DNA of 64,000 nt from Hyphomonadaceae bacterium UBA5336 (GTDB lineage Bacteria; Pseudomonadota; Alphaproteobacteria; Caulobacterales; Hyphomonadaceae), in assembly GCA_002408125.1 (NCBI GenBank), contig DHQO01000004.1, positions 56,137 through 120,136 of the forward strand, given 5' to 3'. Shown here one piece after another: positions 17,238-26,301 of the stretch. Within the stretch, counting starts at the first letter, position 1; each line of letters opens with the position of its first letter. The notes beneath the pieces are model-generated. The model was not told the DNA's origin. It saw only the letters and a program-made list of their open reading frames with translations, and made no database searches. Made by a program: the position numbers and the translations under genes.

Positions 17238-18821
17238 ATGACCGACGCGCCCGTGCGCCGCGCGCTGATTTCCGTTTCCGACAAGTCTGGCCTGGTCGAG
17301 CGGGCAAAACGCCTGGCCGCCCTTGGCGTGGAACTGGTCTCAACCGGCGGCACATCGCGCGCGCTGAAGGAAGCCGGGCTGGAGGTTGCCGATGTGGCCG
17401 ACCTCACCGGCTATCCGGAAATGATGGATGGGCGGGTGAAAACACTGCACCCGGTGGTGCATGGCGGCCTGCTCTATCTGCGCGACGATCCCTCACACGT
17501 CGCGGACGCCGAGGCGCACGGCATCCAGCCCATCGATCTTGTTTACATCAATCTCTACCCGTTTGAGGCCACAGTGGCCTCGGGCGCGGATTTCGACACC
17601 TGTATCGAGAATGTGGATATTGGCGGGCCGGCCATGCTGCGCGCGGCCGCCAAGAACGGTGCCTTCGTTGCCGTGTGCACCGATGGCGGGGATCTCGACG
17701 CGGCGCTGGAAGAGATGGAAGCGAATGGCGGCGTTGTCTCGCTGGCGCTGAAACGCAAGCTTGCCATGAAGACCTATTCGCGCACGGCGGCCTATGATGC
17801 GGCGATCTCCGGCTGGTATGCCCGTCAGCTGGAAGACACTGCACCGGACTGGTTCGCGACCGGCGGCAGACTTGCCGAGGCGCTGCGCTATGGCGAGAAC
17901 CCGCACCAGGCGGCGGCCTTCTACACCACAGGCGAGGCGCGCCCCGGTGTGGCCACCGCGCAGCAGGTGCAGGGCAAGGCGCTCTCCTACAACAATATCA
18001 ACGATACCGACGCGGCCTATGAGCTGATCGGCGAGCTGGGCGCGGAAAAGCCCGCCGTGGCGATCATCAAGCATGCCAATCCGTGCGGTGTGGCCCTTGG
18101 CGAGGATCTGCTGTCGGCCTATCGCGCGGCGCTGGCCTGTGATTCCACGTCCGCTTTCGGCGGCATTGTCGCGCTGAACGGCGCGCTCACCGGCCCGCTG
18201 GCTGAGGAAATCACGAAGATCTTCACCGAGGTCGTGATCGCGCCGGGCGCCGATGAGGCCGCGCTTGAGATCTTTGCCAGGAAGAAAAATCTCCGCCTGC
18301 TCCTCACCGAAGGCCTGCCGGACCCGGCCGCGCCCGGCACATTCGTGAAAACCGTGGCCGGCGGCCTGCTGGTGCAGTCGCGCGACAATGGCCGGATCAT
18401 GCGCGAAGACCTGAAAGTGGTGACCGAGAAGGCCCCCACCAAGGCGGAACTGGGCGACATGCTGTTTGCCTGGCGCGTGGCCAAGCATGTGAAATCCAAC
18501 ACCATCGTCTATGCCAGGAACGGCGCGACCGCCGGGATCGGCGCGGGCCAGATGAGCCGGATCGATTCCGCCCGCATCGCCGCGCGCAAGGCGGAAGACG
18601 CCGCGGAAGTAGCCGGCTGGGCAGAGCCGATGACAAAGGGCTGCGTGGCTGCTTCGGACGCTTTCTTCCCCTTCGCCGATGGCCTTTTGCAGGCCGCTGA
18701 AGCGGGCGCCACGGCAGTGATCCAGCCGGGCGGGTCGATCCGTGACGATGAAGTGATTGCGGCGGCCAATGAAGCCGGCCTCGCCATGGTCTTCACCGGC
18801 ATGCGCCATTTCCGCCACTGA
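17238..18821 (+). CDS. purH: Bifunctional AICAR transformylase / IMP cyclohydrolase
   Basis: A 527-aa enzyme for the last two steps of IMP synthesis. The N-terminal MGS-like IMP cyclohydrolase domain has ALISVSDKSGLVE and STGGTSRALKEAG; the AICAR transformylase domain has LRYGENPHQAAAFY, IIKHANPCGVA and SDAFFPFADG. Full length and motifs are intact. It begins 62 nt after the CapD-like gene, and a very strong terminator closes the unit. Confidence 0.97.
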   Translation: MTDAPVRRALISVSDKSGLVERAKRLAALGVELVSTGGTSRALKEAGLEVADVADLTGYPEMMDGRVKTLHPVVHGGLLYLRDDPSHVADAEAHGIQPIDLVYINLYPFEATVASGADFDTCIENVDIGGPAMLRAAAKNGAFVAVCTDGGDLDAALEEMEANGGVVSLALKRKLAMKTYSRTAAYDAAISGWYARQLEDTAPDWFATGGRLAEALRYGENPHQAAAFYTTGEARPGVATAQQVQGKALSYNNINDTDAAYELIGELGAEKPAVAIIKHANPCGVALGEDLLSAYRAALACDSTSAFGGIVALNGALTGPLAEEITKIFTEVVIAPGADEAALEIFARKKNLRLLLTEGLPDPAAPGTFVKTVAGGLLVQSRDNGRIMREDLKVVTEKAPTKAELGDMLFAWRVAKHVKSNTIVYARNGATAGIGAGQMSRIDSARIAARKAEDAAEVAGWAEPMTKGCVAASDAFFPFADGLLQAAEAGATAVIQPGGSIRDDEVIAAANEAGLAMVFTGMRHFRH

Positions 18822-18853
18822 GTGCGGAAAATCTCTGAATTCTGAATGAGAAC

Positions 18854-18905
18854 GGCCCCGCTCGACGGGGGGTGAGGGGGGGCAGCTGTCGAGCGGGGCC
18901 TTTTT
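18854..18905 (+). terminator. Strong Rho-independent terminator after purH
   Basis: A 13-bp perfect stem ggccccgctcgac / gtcgagcggggcc with a G-rich 21-nt loop is followed by TTTTT. A second 8-bp inverted repeat (gggtgccg 18906-18913, cggcaccc 18937-18944) follows immediately. Confidence 0.92.
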
Positions 18906-18999
18906 GGGTGCCGCCAGGGGAGGGGGGTAGGATCAACGGCACCCGAACCTGTTACGCATCAGCCGGGCAATTGGATCCACGGCCCTGTGAAAAAAATCA

Positions 19000-19113
19000 T
19001 TATCCCGCGTAGAGGCTGGCTTGCGGGGCGAGGGTCATCGCCAGCATCAGAACGGCTGCAGCGGCCATGACCGCGAGCGAGATGCCGCGAGAGAGAGCTG
19101 AAGAGTTCATCAT
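19000..19113 (-). CDS. Small hydrophobic membrane protein, 37 aa
   Basis: A short frame encodes MMNSSALSRGISLAVMAAAA followed by VLMLAMTLAPQASLYAG. It has one strongly hydrophobic helix, residues about 11-29, which could be a membrane segment or a signal peptide. Evidence for expression is a perfect AGGAGG 5-8 nt before the paired ATGs. No homologue is recognised. It lies alone between the purH terminator and the TAXI gene, in an otherwise non-coding stretch of about 490 bp. Confidence 0.55.
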   Translation of the reverse strand: MMNSSALSRGISLAVMAAAAVLMLAMTLAPQASLYAG

Positions 19114-19125
19114 TGTCGCCTCCTG

Positions 19126-19168
19126 CGAAGGTGTCTTCCTGACAATCAACGAGGTGGGATCACCTTCG
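19126..19168. promoter_or_regulatory. Inverted repeat upstream of the 37-aa gene
   Basis: A perfect 8-bp inverted repeat, cgaaggtg (19126-19133) and caccttcg (19161-19168), sits right before the Shine-Dalgarno of the micro-ORF. It could be an operator or a leader hairpin. The rest of 19169-19314 shows no gene. Confidence 0.35.
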
Positions 19169-19314
19169 TTCCAAACGACTGTCGATCCGGAATAAGCGCC
19201 ATGCAGGGCGTGTATGGGGCGATTTGTGGGCAGTCAGTGAAGCCCGGGCAATGCTTGCCACCCGCCGGGCCGCGCGATAGCCATGGTCAGTTGCGAGTGT
19301 GAGGGTGGTCGGGG

Positions 19315-20616
19315 ATGAAGGATTTCCTGAAAGTATACTGGCCATTGGCCGTCGTGGCCCTGCTGGGTCTGATCGTGGCGCTGCGCTTTGTCGAGCCGCC
19401 CCCGCCCAAGTCCATCGTCTTCGCAAGCGGTAGCCCCGGCGGGGCCTATGCCGCCTATGCCGAGCGCTATGCCAATCTGATGGCCGAACAGGGCGTGGAG
19501 GTCGAGATCATGTCCACGGCCGGCAGCATCGAGAATCTGCGCCTTCTGTCCGTGGATGACGCCGATGTCGCCCTGATCCAGGGTGGGCTGGCGCGCCCGG
19601 AGGACGGCAACGAGATCGAATCCCTTGGCGGGCTCTTCTATGAGCCGCACTGGGTGTTCGTGCGCGACGCGTTCGGCGCGGAGGACTATTCCGACCTGCG
19701 CCATGCCCGTTTCGCCATCGGTGCGGATGGCTCTGGCACGCGCGCGCTGAGCCTGTTCCTGCAGACCGAGTATGGCGGGGACTGGCCCGACAGTGCGCAG
19801 ATGCCGATGAGCGGGCAGGACGCCGCTGCGGCCCTTATCGAGAGCTCGATCGATGCGGCGGCTTTTTCGGCCGGAATCAGTGCGCCCTATGTGCAGGAGC
19901 TGATGCGCGCCGAGGGCATTTCGCTGCTCGCCTTCCCGCGGGCGCCCGCGCTCAGCCGCCACAAGCCGGCGCTGGCCCCGCTCACCCTCCTGCGCGGGGT
20001 GGTGGATGTCGGCGCCGATATCCCGTCCGAGGATGTTCTGATGATCGCTTCGGTGGCTCAGCTCGGCGTGCGCAAGGATCTGCATCCGGCCATTGAGGAC
20101 CTGCTGTTGGAGGTCGCCAACAAGGTGCATGCCGGCGGCAGCGCGCTTGCCCCGCCCGGCGAGTTTCCGACCGGAGAGCGCACCGACCTGCCCCTGCCGG
20201 ACGAGGCCGAGCGGTATTACCGCGACGGACCGTCAGTGCTGCGCCGGTATTTCTCCTTTGCCGTGGCGAATTTCCTGGAGCGTGCCTGGGTGCTGGCGAT
20301 CCCGCTGCTCACCCTGCTCTTCCCGCTCGTTCGGGCCGCGCCGCCGATCTATCGCTGGCGCGTGCGCCGCAAGATCTATGTCTGGTACGAGGATTTGCGC
20401 CAGCTGGAGGCCGAGGGCCGCGCGGCCACGGGCAAGGAAGCGCGCGAGGCGGTGCGTACCAAGCTGCGCAACCTGCAGGAAGAGATCGGCAAGCTGGAAG
20501 TGCCGCTTTCCTATACCGACGATCTCTATCGCCTGCGCAGTCATGTCGCCTTCGTGAACCAGCTGCTCGGCAATCTCGACCCGCAGCAGGCCGTCGAGCT
20601 GCCCACGATCGGATAA
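19315..20616 (+). CDS. TAXI-family TRAP transporter solute-binding protein, membrane-anchored
   Basis: A 433-aa protein with an N-terminal uncleaved-looking membrane segment (VYWPLAVVALLGLIVALRF), then a TAXI-type periplasmic binding domain. Motifs are FASGSPGGAYAAYAERYA and the segment ENLRLLSVDDADVALIQGG. Near residue 325 a second hydrophobic segment (AWVLAIPLLTLLFPLVRAA) leads to a charged, helical cytoplasmic tail. TAXI proteins normally feed a TRAP permease; none is encoded nearby. The 3' end is 3 nt from the convergent LytTR gene. Confidence 0.85.
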   Translation: MKDFLKVYWPLAVVALLGLIVALRFVEPPPPKSIVFASGSPGGAYAAYAERYANLMAEQGVEVEIMSTAGSIENLRLLSVDDADVALIQGGLARPEDGNEIESLGGLFYEPHWVFVRDAFGAEDYSDLRHARFAIGADGSGTRALSLFLQTEYGGDWPDSAQMPMSGQDAAAALIESSIDAAAFSAGISAPYVQELMRAEGISLLAFPRAPALSRHKPALAPLTLLRGVVDVGADIPSEDVLMIASVAQLGVRKDLHPAIEDLLLEVANKVHAGGSALAPPGEFPTGERTDLPLPDEAERYYRDGPSVLRRYFSFAVANFLERAWVLAIPLLTLLFPLVRAAPPIYRWRVRRKIYVWYEDLRQLEAEGRAATGKEAREAVRTKLRNLQEEIGKLEVPLSYTDDLYRLRSHVAFVNQLLGNLDPQQAVELPTIG

Positions 20617-20619
20617 GGC

Positions 20620-21378
20620 CTAGATCAGCCCGGCCTCGCGCGCGGCTTTCTGATAGGTGCGCGAGACCGGTGCCTTGCCGCCGGATTTCAGCGCGATCAC
20701 CGGCTTGTCGCCTTCGCGTGTGACACTGGCGACGCCGTCGCGGGCGACCCACCAGGAGCGGTGGACCTGCAGCCCGCCGGCGCTTTCCAGCTCCGACACC
20801 GCATCGGACAGCCGCATCAGGATCAGCTCCTCGCCGAGACTGGTATGCACGCGCAGATAATGGTCCTCCGATGAGATCGCGTAGAGCGCGGCCCCGCGAT
20901 AGCGCGGCGGCAGGCGCTCAAGGAATTTCGCGGTTGGGTCGGGCGGCGGGGGCATACCGCCCGCGGCGACCAGTTCGCGCGCCTCATTATGGTTCTGGAT
21001 GAAATACCAGCCAATGGTCAGCACCTGCGAGACAACGAAGACATAGACGAAATCGAGCGGCCAGTAGACTGCCGGCACGACATGGCCATCGCTGGCCTTC
21101 AGCAGGATCAGGGAGGCAGTCACGGGCAGCGTGATCACTGCGGCAATCAGCGAAAGCCGCACCCAGACCGGCCAGCTCACGCACGGCTCGCGATCGAAGA
21201 TTGCCGGCGCTACGAAAGCCGATACCGCGGTGCCGACGCCGATAGTGATAACCCACATCCACATCCGGTCGAGGAAGGTCTGGCCATCGCCGGCATAGAT
21301 GCGGAGGAAGGCGAAGACCAGCGCCAGCACGAGGACGATGGCTACGTGACGCGCGATCTCCTTCATGAGTCCCGGCAT
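20620..21378 (-). CDS. Membrane-associated LytTR DNA-binding regulator
   Basis: A 252-aa protein with four predicted membrane helices in the first about 140 residues, a proline-rich linker (GGMPPPPDP), and a C-terminal LytTR domain. The latter shows ALYAISSEDHYLRVHTS, ILMRLSDAVSELE and the signature QVHRSWWVARDGV. LytTR domains bind DNA direct repeats, so this is a one-component regulator tethered to the membrane. The start at 21378 follows GGGGAG; ATG 21366 is an alternative. The signal sensed is unknown. Confidence 0.85.
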   Translation of the reverse strand: MPGLMKEIARHVAIVLVLALVFAFLRIYAGDGQTFLDRMWMWVITIGVGTAVSAFVAPAIFDREPCVSWPVWVRLSLIAAVITLPVTASLILLKASDGHVVPAVYWPLDFVYVFVVSQVLTIGWYFIQNHNEARELVAAGGMPPPPDPTAKFLERLPPRYRGAALYAISSEDHYLRVHTSLGEELILMRLSDAVSELESAGGLQVHRSWWVARDGVASVTREGDKPVIALKSGGKAPVSRTYQKAAREAGLI

Positions 21379-21540
21379 TCGCTCCCCTGCATTTCGCGCT
21401 TCGTGAAGCGTTTTTGCCCGCAACCGGCGAAGGATTCCAGTGGGCTTATGGAATTGCGGTCGCACTCTGCCGGCCGGGGCGACAGCTTGGCGTCACCGGC
21501 AAGGCGCCGGACTTCAAACACACATCATGGAGCCCTTCAG

Positions 21541-22008
21541 ATGATCCGCCCAACTATCCAGCTTACCGCTATCGTTATCGGCACGCTGCTGGCCAGCTGC
21601 TCGACCGCGGAAGAGGCCACATCCGAAGCCAGCCAGCCGGCCGAGACCGCCAGCCTTACCATTTCGCTGACCGGCATCGACACCCCGGCCGGCACGATCC
21701 GCATCGGCCTGTTCGCCGGACAGGAAGACTATGAAGGCGGACCGGGCCTCACCGGCGCGCTGGTCCCGGTCGAGGGCGAGACCGCCTCTGTGACGCTCGA
21801 AGGGCTCGCGCCTGGCGCCTATGGCATCAAGCTGTTTCACGATGTGAACGACAATGGCGAGATGGACACCAATCCCTTCGGTATGCCGGTCGAGCCCTAT
21901 GCCTTCTCCAACAATGCCCCGGCCCGTTTCGGCCCGGCGACATGGGACGCGGCGAGCTTCGAGATCGCCATCGGTGAGAACACCCAGGACATCGAAATCG
22001 GCGGCTAA
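21541..22008 (+). CDS. DUF2141 domain lipoprotein
   Basis: A 155-aa protein with signal and lipobox LLASC (C20), then a DUF2141 beta-sandwich. Typical features are the IRIGLFAGQEDYEGG strand, LAPGAYGIKLFHDVNDNGEMDTN and the C-terminal FGPATWDAASFEI. GGAG is 8 nt before the ATG. The carotenoid oxygenase follows 34 nt later. The same pairing, DUF2141 with carotenoid metabolism genes, is common in marine Alphaproteobacteria and Sphingomonadales, but the domain's function is unknown. Confidence 0.88.
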   Translation: MIRPTIQLTAIVIGTLLASCSTAEEATSEASQPAETASLTISLTGIDTPAGTIRIGLFAGQEDYEGGPGLTGALVPVEGETASVTLEGLAPGAYGIKLFHDVNDNGEMDTNPFGMPVEPYAFSNNAPARFGPATWDAASFEIAIGENTQDIEIGG

Positions 22009-22042
22009 GGCCTGCCTGGCGAGACTTGAGGAGACAGATCCC

Positions 22043-23515
22043 ATGAACATGACACGCCGCTCCCTGATCGCCGCGCTCGGTGCCAGCGCCGGGGCCGCCA
22101 CGCTGGCCGGACATGGCCTCGCTGCCGTGCCGGGCATGCCCGACTGGCAGGTCGGCTATGCCAATGCCCCGGTGGAGGGCTTCGCGCCCCGCGCCATGGA
22201 TCTCATCTCCGGCCGCTTGCCGGACGGGTTCGAGGGCACGTTCTACCGCAACGGGCCGGCCTGGTTCCGCTATGGCAGCGAGACCACCGGCCACTGGTTC
22301 GATGGCGATGGCATGGTCCAGCGCATTGCCCTCGGGGGCGGCAAGGCGGTCCATTCCGGCCAGTTCGTCGCCACCACCAAGCACCGCATGGAACAGGCCG
22401 CCCAGCGCTTCCTGGCACCCGGCTTCGGCACCGCCGGCGATGCGAGCTATCCGGTCGCTTCTGCCGATGATGTGAACGCGGCCAACACCTCTGTGCTGAT
22501 GGTGGATGGCCGGCTGCATGCGCTCTGGGAGGCCGGCTCGGCCGTGGAGCTTGATCCCGACACGCTGGAAACCCGCGGCATCCGTACCTGGCGCGACGAC
22601 CTGAAAGGCATGCCCTTCCTCGCCCACCCCAAGGTCGAGCCGGACGGGACGATCTGGAACCTCGCGGTGAACGGGCCGCATGTCGGCATCTACAAGATCA
22701 ATCCGGCCGGCGGGGTCGAGCGCTTCGACATGGTCAATCTCGGCGCCGCGCCCTACATTCACGACTGGGCGATCACCGCGCGCCACCTGATCCTGATCGT
22801 CCAGCCCTGGCTGGTCGACCGGTTTGTCCCGCCCATCGTGAATGCGCTGGAATGGCGGCCCGAAGAGGGGCTGAAGCTGCTCATCATCGACAAGGATGAC
22901 ATGAGCCGGCGGCGCTGGGCCGAGGTGGATGGTCATGCCTTCTTCCATACCGGCGCGGCCTGGGAGGATGCCTCCGGAGCAATCCATGTCGATATCGCGC
23001 TTTATCCAGAGCCCTATATGGGCCCCGGCGGCGGCACCAACCTGATGGAAGGGCGCTATGTGCCGGGTGAGGACGAGGCCGATGGCCTGCTCTCGCGCAT
23101 CATCGTGGAAGCCGATGGCCGCGCGCGGATCGAGTCCACCGGCATCGGCGGCGAGTTCCCTGTCGTCCACCCGGCCTTTCACGGGCTCGGCCGGCGCTTC
23201 ACCGCGCTGATCGGCGGCCATTCGCCAGGCCGCCCGGGTGCGCGCCGTGTCTCGCTGATGGACTGGCAGACCGGCGGGGCCAGCCATTTCGACTATGGCG
23301 CGGGCCGCATGGCCGAAGAGCACCTTTTCGTCGCCAAGCCCGGCGGGCGCAGCGAGCGCGATGCCTGGCTCATCGGCACGGTGCTGAACATTACGAGCGG
23401 ACGCAGCGAGGTGCACGTGCTCGATCTGGCCGACATCTCCGCTGGCCCGGTGGCGAGCTTCGCCGCGCGCTATGCCTGGCCGCTCGGCTTCCACGGGACC
23501 TTCGCGCCAGCCTGA
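22043..23515 (+). CDS. Carotenoid oxygenase (RPE65/CCD family)
   Basis: A 490-aa non-haem iron dioxygenase that cleaves carotenoid or stilbene-type double bonds. The four iron-ligand histidines are identifiable in family contexts: H195 (LAHPK), H240 (YIHDWA), H302 (FFHTGA) and H484 (GFHGTFAP). The family motif EGTFYRNGPAWF is near residue 70. It begins with a Tat-like signal, MTRRSLIAALGASAGAATLAG, suggesting export. GAGGAG precedes the start by about 9 nt. The substrate is unknown; lignostilbene-like activity is the main alternative. Confidence 0.92.
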   Translation: MNMTRRSLIAALGASAGAATLAGHGLAAVPGMPDWQVGYANAPVEGFAPRAMDLISGRLPDGFEGTFYRNGPAWFRYGSETTGHWFDGDGMVQRIALGGGKAVHSGQFVATTKHRMEQAAQRFLAPGFGTAGDASYPVASADDVNAANTSVLMVDGRLHALWEAGSAVELDPDTLETRGIRTWRDDLKGMPFLAHPKVEPDGTIWNLAVNGPHVGIYKINPAGGVERFDMVNLGAAPYIHDWAITARHLILIVQPWLVDRFVPPIVNALEWRPEEGLKLLIIDKDDMSRRRWAEVDGHAFFHTGAAWEDASGAIHVDIALYPEPYMGPGGGTNLMEGRYVPGEDEADGLLSRIIVEADGRARIESTGIGGEFPVVHPAFHGLGRRFTALIGGHSPGRPGARRVSLMDWQTGGASHFDYGAGRMAEEHLFVAKPGGRSERDAWLIGTVLNITSGRSEVHVLDLADISAGPVASFAARYAWPLGFHGTFAPA

Positions 23516-23606
23516 TCAGGAGACGGTCTCCCCGTCGCGAAATTGTCAAAGCCACTGTGCTAGGGCATTCGTTAACCATAACTCATCGCACGGGGAGACC
23601 GATGAT

Positions 23607-24794
23607 ATGCGCCTGATCGCCGCCAGCCTGATTGCCACTGCCGCCCTGACCGGATGTACAACCACCATCGAGCGCACCGTTGTGCAGACCATCGTCGAGC
23701 CGAGGCCGGCGCCGGAGGCGGTCGAGGAGGCCCTGGCGTTCTATTACGACACCATCCCCGACGAGGCGCTGCCCCATGCGCCGGCCGGCCTGCCGTTGCC
23801 GGATGAGGACACGGTGCTCACCCGCATCCTGGTCGCTTCCTGCAATGACGAGGAGAAGGAAAGCCGGTCCCTCGCCAGCGTGGCGGAGGAAGAGGCCGAT
23901 CTCTTCCTGATGATCGGGGACAATGTCTATGGCGACCGCGATGGCGGGAGCTATGCCAACAACCAGCCGGAGCTGGACGAGCTGCGCGAGAGCTTTTCCG
24001 ATCTCGCCGCGCGGCCCGAATTCCAGGCCGTGCGTGCGGCTCATCCGATGATGGCGGTCTGGGACGACCATGACTATGGCGCCAATGATGGCGGGCGGGA
24101 CTTCCCTTTCCGCGAATTCTCAGAGCGGATCCACGAGACCTTCTGGGGTCTGACGGACGAGGATGTCGGCAAGTGGCCTGGCACTTATTATGCCCGCAGC
24201 TTCGGCCCGCAAGGCCGGCGTATCCAGATCATCATGCTCGATACGCGCAGCTTCCGCTCGCTGCTGACGCCGACCGATCAGTGGAACGCGCCGGGCAAGG
24301 AGCGTTATATGCCCGCGCCGGAAGGCTCGATGCAGGACATGCTCGGCGCGGCGCAGTGGACCTGGCTGGAAAACCAGCTCCAGCAGCCCGCGGACCTGCG
24401 TCTCATCATTTCGTCCATCCAGGTGCTGACCACGGACGGGCATGGCTATGAGCACTGGAACAACCTGCCGGCCGAACGTGACCGGCTGATGGAGCTCATC
24501 GCCTCCACCAACGCACGCGGTGTGGTTTTCCTCTCCGGCGACCGGCATGCGGCCTTCATGTATCGCCGCGAGGATGTGCTGGACTATCCGGTTCATGAGC
24601 TGACCGCCTCCTCGCTCAATCTCTCTTTCGCCAGTGAGACCGACGAGATGGATACAAACCAGATCAACGAAGGCGTGGCGGCGGAAAATTTCGGCGCCGT
24701 CGGCATCGACTGGGAAAGCAGGGAAGTGACCCTGGAAATCCTCTCGAACGAGGGCGAAATGCTTCGCGAGACAAGCTTCCCGATTCCGCGCTAG
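23607..24794 (+). CDS. PhoD-like phosphatase / metallophosphoesterase lipoprotein
   Basis: A 395-aa protein with lipobox LTGC (C17). The catalytic region has the PhoD-type motifs SCNDE, LMIGDNVYGDR, VWDDHDYGANDGG and FLSGDRHAAF, the metal-ligand positions of alkaline phosphodiesterase D relatives. Predicted to be a periplasmic-face, membrane-anchored phosphoesterase. GGGGAG lies 9 nt before ATG 23607, which makes that start preferable to upstream in-frame starts. The natural substrate is not evident. Confidence 0.9.
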   Translation: MRLIAASLIATAALTGCTTTIERTVVQTIVEPRPAPEAVEEALAFYYDTIPDEALPHAPAGLPLPDEDTVLTRILVASCNDEEKESRSLASVAEEEADLFLMIGDNVYGDRDGGSYANNQPELDELRESFSDLAARPEFQAVRAAHPMMAVWDDHDYGANDGGRDFPFREFSERIHETFWGLTDEDVGKWPGTYYARSFGPQGRRIQIIMLDTRSFRSLLTPTDQWNAPGKERYMPAPEGSMQDMLGAAQWTWLENQLQQPADLRLIISSIQVLTTDGHGYEHWNNLPAERDRLMELIASTNARGVVFLSGDRHAAFMYRREDVLDYPVHELTASSLNLSFASETDEMDTNQINEGVAAENFGAVGIDWESREVTLEILSNEGEMLRETSFPIPR

Positions 24795-24876
24795 GTGCAT
24801 AAAAAGGCTTGTGATAGGGGCCGGGTCCTGGGATCCGGCTCCGCGGGATTCGGCCGAACTGGAATAGGCGTGGCAC

Positions 24877-26154
24877 ATGGCCGATTATCGCAATGTCTGG
24901 GTACTGATTCTGGCGGTTGGACTGCTTCAGATCTCGGGCGGGATTCTCGGAGTTATCACCCCGGTCGGCCTGGAGGCGATGGAGACGCCGGCCTATGTGA
25001 TCGGTGGCATCGCGGCCCTGTATGCAGCGGGGTTCATGGCCGGAGCGGCCACGGCGCCGCGCACCATGGGCCGGATCGGCAATATCCGCGTCTTCTCTGC
25101 CGGCGCGGCCGGGGCTGCCGCAACAAGCCTGATGATGGGCCTGTGGCCGGATATGCTCAGCTGGGCCGTCTTGCGCCCGATCCAGGGGCTCGCCATTGCC
25201 TGGATGTTTGCCAGCGCCGAAGCCTGGATGTCCTCGGCGACGCCAGCGCCGTCGCGCGGCGGGGTGCTGGGCTTCTATCATGTCATCGCCAAGGCTGCGC
25301 TGCTGGTCGGCCCCTTCCTGGTGATCGGCTATGCCGCGCTGCATCCGGAAACCTTTATCTGGACCGCGCTGTTCTTCGCGCTCGCCCTGGTGCCGGTCTG
25401 CATGACCCGTATGGTCGAGCCGCCCCGGCATGAGGATGTCTACATGCCCATGCGGGAGTTCTTCGCTCTCGCTCCGGCGGCGGTCGCCGGCTCCTTTCTT
25501 GCGGGCGTGATCAATTCCGGTACGCTCGCCCTGCTCCCGGTCTTTGCAGAGCGCATGGCGCTGAGCGAGACCGCGACCAGCGCGGCCGCCATTGCCATGG
25601 CTGTCGCCTGGATCGGCGGCATGCTGAGCCAGTGGCCGGCCGGGCGCCTGTCGGACAGGATCGACCGGCGCCTTGTGGTGGCGGCCATGGCGCTGCTCGC
25701 GCTGGTTGCCTCGCTGGGCCTGACCTTGGGTGCGGGCCATGTGCCGGTCTGGGCCCTGCTGACCCTTCTGGCGGTATGGGGCGCGGGCTCGCTTTCCTTC
25801 TACGGCATTGCGGTCGCCCATGGCGTGGACCGCGCCGAGCAGGACCAGATCCCCGGCCTGATGGCGGGACTGCTCTTTGTCTGGGCCGTGGGCTCGGTGA
25901 TCGGCCCGCCGCTCGCCGGCATCGCCATCGCCACGCCGCTCGGCCCCGGCGGGCTGTTTGCCTTCTCCGCCGTGGGGACATTGCTCCTCTTCACGGCCAT
26001 GCTCTGGCGGCGCACCGCGCGTCCGAAAGTCGGTGTCGAAGACCGCGCAAACTGGGAACTCACCCAGCCCACGGCCGTCACCGGCATGGATATTGACCCC
26101 CGGGTTGAGCCCTTCGAACCGCTCGATAGTGACATGCAAGAATACAAGGCCTGA
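24877..26154 (+). CDS. MFS transporter, YcaD-like
   Basis: A 425-aa protein with about 12 hydrophobic segments and a polar C-terminal tail of about 45 residues. Features include the inter-helix loop APRTMGRIGNIRVFSAG, a conserved SEAWMSSATPAPSRGGVLG like the VESAL region of YcaD, and the loop GRLSDRIDRR in the second half, the MFS loop 8-9 signature. It is probably a drug or small-molecule exporter of the inner membrane. It lies 82 nt after the PhoD-like gene on the same strand. Confidence 0.85.
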   Translation: MADYRNVWVLILAVGLLQISGGILGVITPVGLEAMETPAYVIGGIAALYAAGFMAGAATAPRTMGRIGNIRVFSAGAAGAAATSLMMGLWPDMLSWAVLRPIQGLAIAWMFASAEAWMSSATPAPSRGGVLGFYHVIAKAALLVGPFLVIGYAALHPETFIWTALFFALALVPVCMTRMVEPPRHEDVYMPMREFFALAPAAVAGSFLAGVINSGTLALLPVFAERMALSETATSAAAIAMAVAWIGGMLSQWPAGRLSDRIDRRLVVAAMALLALVASLGLTLGAGHVPVWALLTLLAVWGAGSLSFYGIAVAHGVDRAEQDQIPGLMAGLLFVWAVGSVIGPPLAGIAIATPLGPGGLFAFSAVGTLLLFTAMLWRRTARPKVGVEDRANWELTQPTAVTGMDIDPRVEPFEPLDSDMQEYKA

Positions 26155-26200
26155 GTACACTGAGCGTACCCAAGTGCGTCACTTACGCCTTACGGATGTA

Positions 26201-26228
26201 TTGCGACCGGTTCGCGGCCTGTTATAAG
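26201..26228 (+). promoter_or_regulatory. Putative sigma-70-type promoter of the suc operon
   Basis: ttgcga (26201-26206) and tataag (26223-26228) are separated by 16 nt, 74 nt upstream of sucC. Both hexamers are near consensus. Confidence 0.4.
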
Positions 26229-26301
26229 GCGAGGAGCACATGGCGGGGCGACCGAACGCCGCGCCTGACAGGCCCAGTCCAGCGCGCGAGGCGAATCTCC
26301 C

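Noticed and set aside
26155..26301. tRNA or riboswitch in the sucC leader
   Set aside because: No cloverleaf or known aptamer pattern was found; only a promoter-like pair.
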